Shown: positions 46,475 to 46,594 of the stretch, piece by piece | How the letters are laid out: every line of letters begins with the position of its first letter | Position numbering within the stretch: position 1 is the stretch's first letter | From: an uncultured Eubacteriales bacterium | Lineage (GTDB): Bacteria > Bacillota > Clostridia > Oscillospirales > CAG-272 | DNA length: 46,594 nt | Assembly (NCBI GenBank): GCA_934402395.1 | Contig: CAKRTQ010000018.1 | Coordinates: 1 to 46,594, forward strand | Direction of reading: 5' to 3' | The notes under the pieces: generated by a model | Told to the model about the DNA's origin: nothing | Seen by the model: only the letters and a program-made list of their open reading frames with translations | The model's database searches: none | Position numbers and translations under genes: made by a program

Positions 46475-46594
46475 CTCGGGTGGCGTTTGATCAGATTTTT
46501 AGCTTCATACCCCGATGGTAGGCGGGGAATAAAGCTTATACAGATGCTTCAGTACAACTGCCCCGCCGCGTTTAGCCGTGCCACAGCACGGCTA
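46475..46594 (+). repeat. CTCGGG element, long form, cut by the window edge
   Basis: A forward long copy starting CTCGGGTGGCGTTTGATCAG, then TAGGCGGGGAATAAAGC, GCCCCGCCGCG and the hairpin arm TTTAGCCGTG that ends with the window. Its outer end lies 9 bases from the recF start codon. Confidence 0.82.

Overview
The window looks like origin-proximal chromosome of an uncultured, spore-forming, anaerobic Clostridia-type Firmicute. The evidence is an intact sporulation sigma factor SigK, a full-length SpoIIE phosphatase, the block mnmG-rsmG-parA-parB with two exact Bacillus-type parS sites, and recF followed by remB. Two cysteine-type sulfatases also need an anaerobic maturase. No tRNA, rRNA, CRISPR array or transposase was seen.

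Layout. 1-10154 is a carbohydrate-use region: a PfkB sugar kinase, a sulfatase, an HpcH/HpaI aldolase, and an operon of BNR/sialidase-like protein, EEP-domain lipoprotein, FGGY kinase and AraD-type epimerase. 10155-10841 is sigK on the minus strand. 11176-19060 is a polysaccharide locus with two Wzy/ligase-like proteins, a DegT aminotransferase, an initiating sugar-phosphate transferase, a GT2 glycosyltransferase and a MurJ-type flippase. 19103-25893 is the mnmG-rsmG-parS-parA-parB block, then an unknown membrane protein, a MORN-repeat protein and rbfA. 26399-34329 is an unusual cassette: a secreted VWA protein, a 66-residue peptide, an HPr-kinase-like P-loop protein, a PqqD-like protein and a secreted SGNH hydrolase. 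The two large secreted proteins share a C-terminal module of about 400 residues. 34401-38485 (minus) holds a Sel1-repeat protein, a D-Ala-D-Ala carboxypeptidase-like lipoprotein, an unknown protein and Rpe. 38894-41886 is spoIIE and a DUF1508/YegP protein. 42341-46465 is a second sulfatase, a lipoprotein, remB and recF.

Two layers run across these blocks. One is a dispersed, modular, noncoding repeat family, here called the CTCGGG element. It has about 13 core copies or halves, fills the gaps at 2780-3575, 9716-10168, 15708-16100, 37142-37261, 41934-42264 and 46475 to the window end, and often touches a stop or start codon. Where both ends are present they face outward, like a MITE with terminal inverted repeats. 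The other is a recurrent near-palindromic terminator, typically with GCTGTAAAAAAC pairing GTTTTTTACAGC, which often sits between convergent genes.

The best candidate for an undescribed system is 26399-34329: a short peptide gene, a terminator, then an HprK-like kinase and a PqqD-type recognition protein, bracketed by two secreted proteins with a shared tail. All assignments come from reading the sequence and recalled family motifs. No database search was run.
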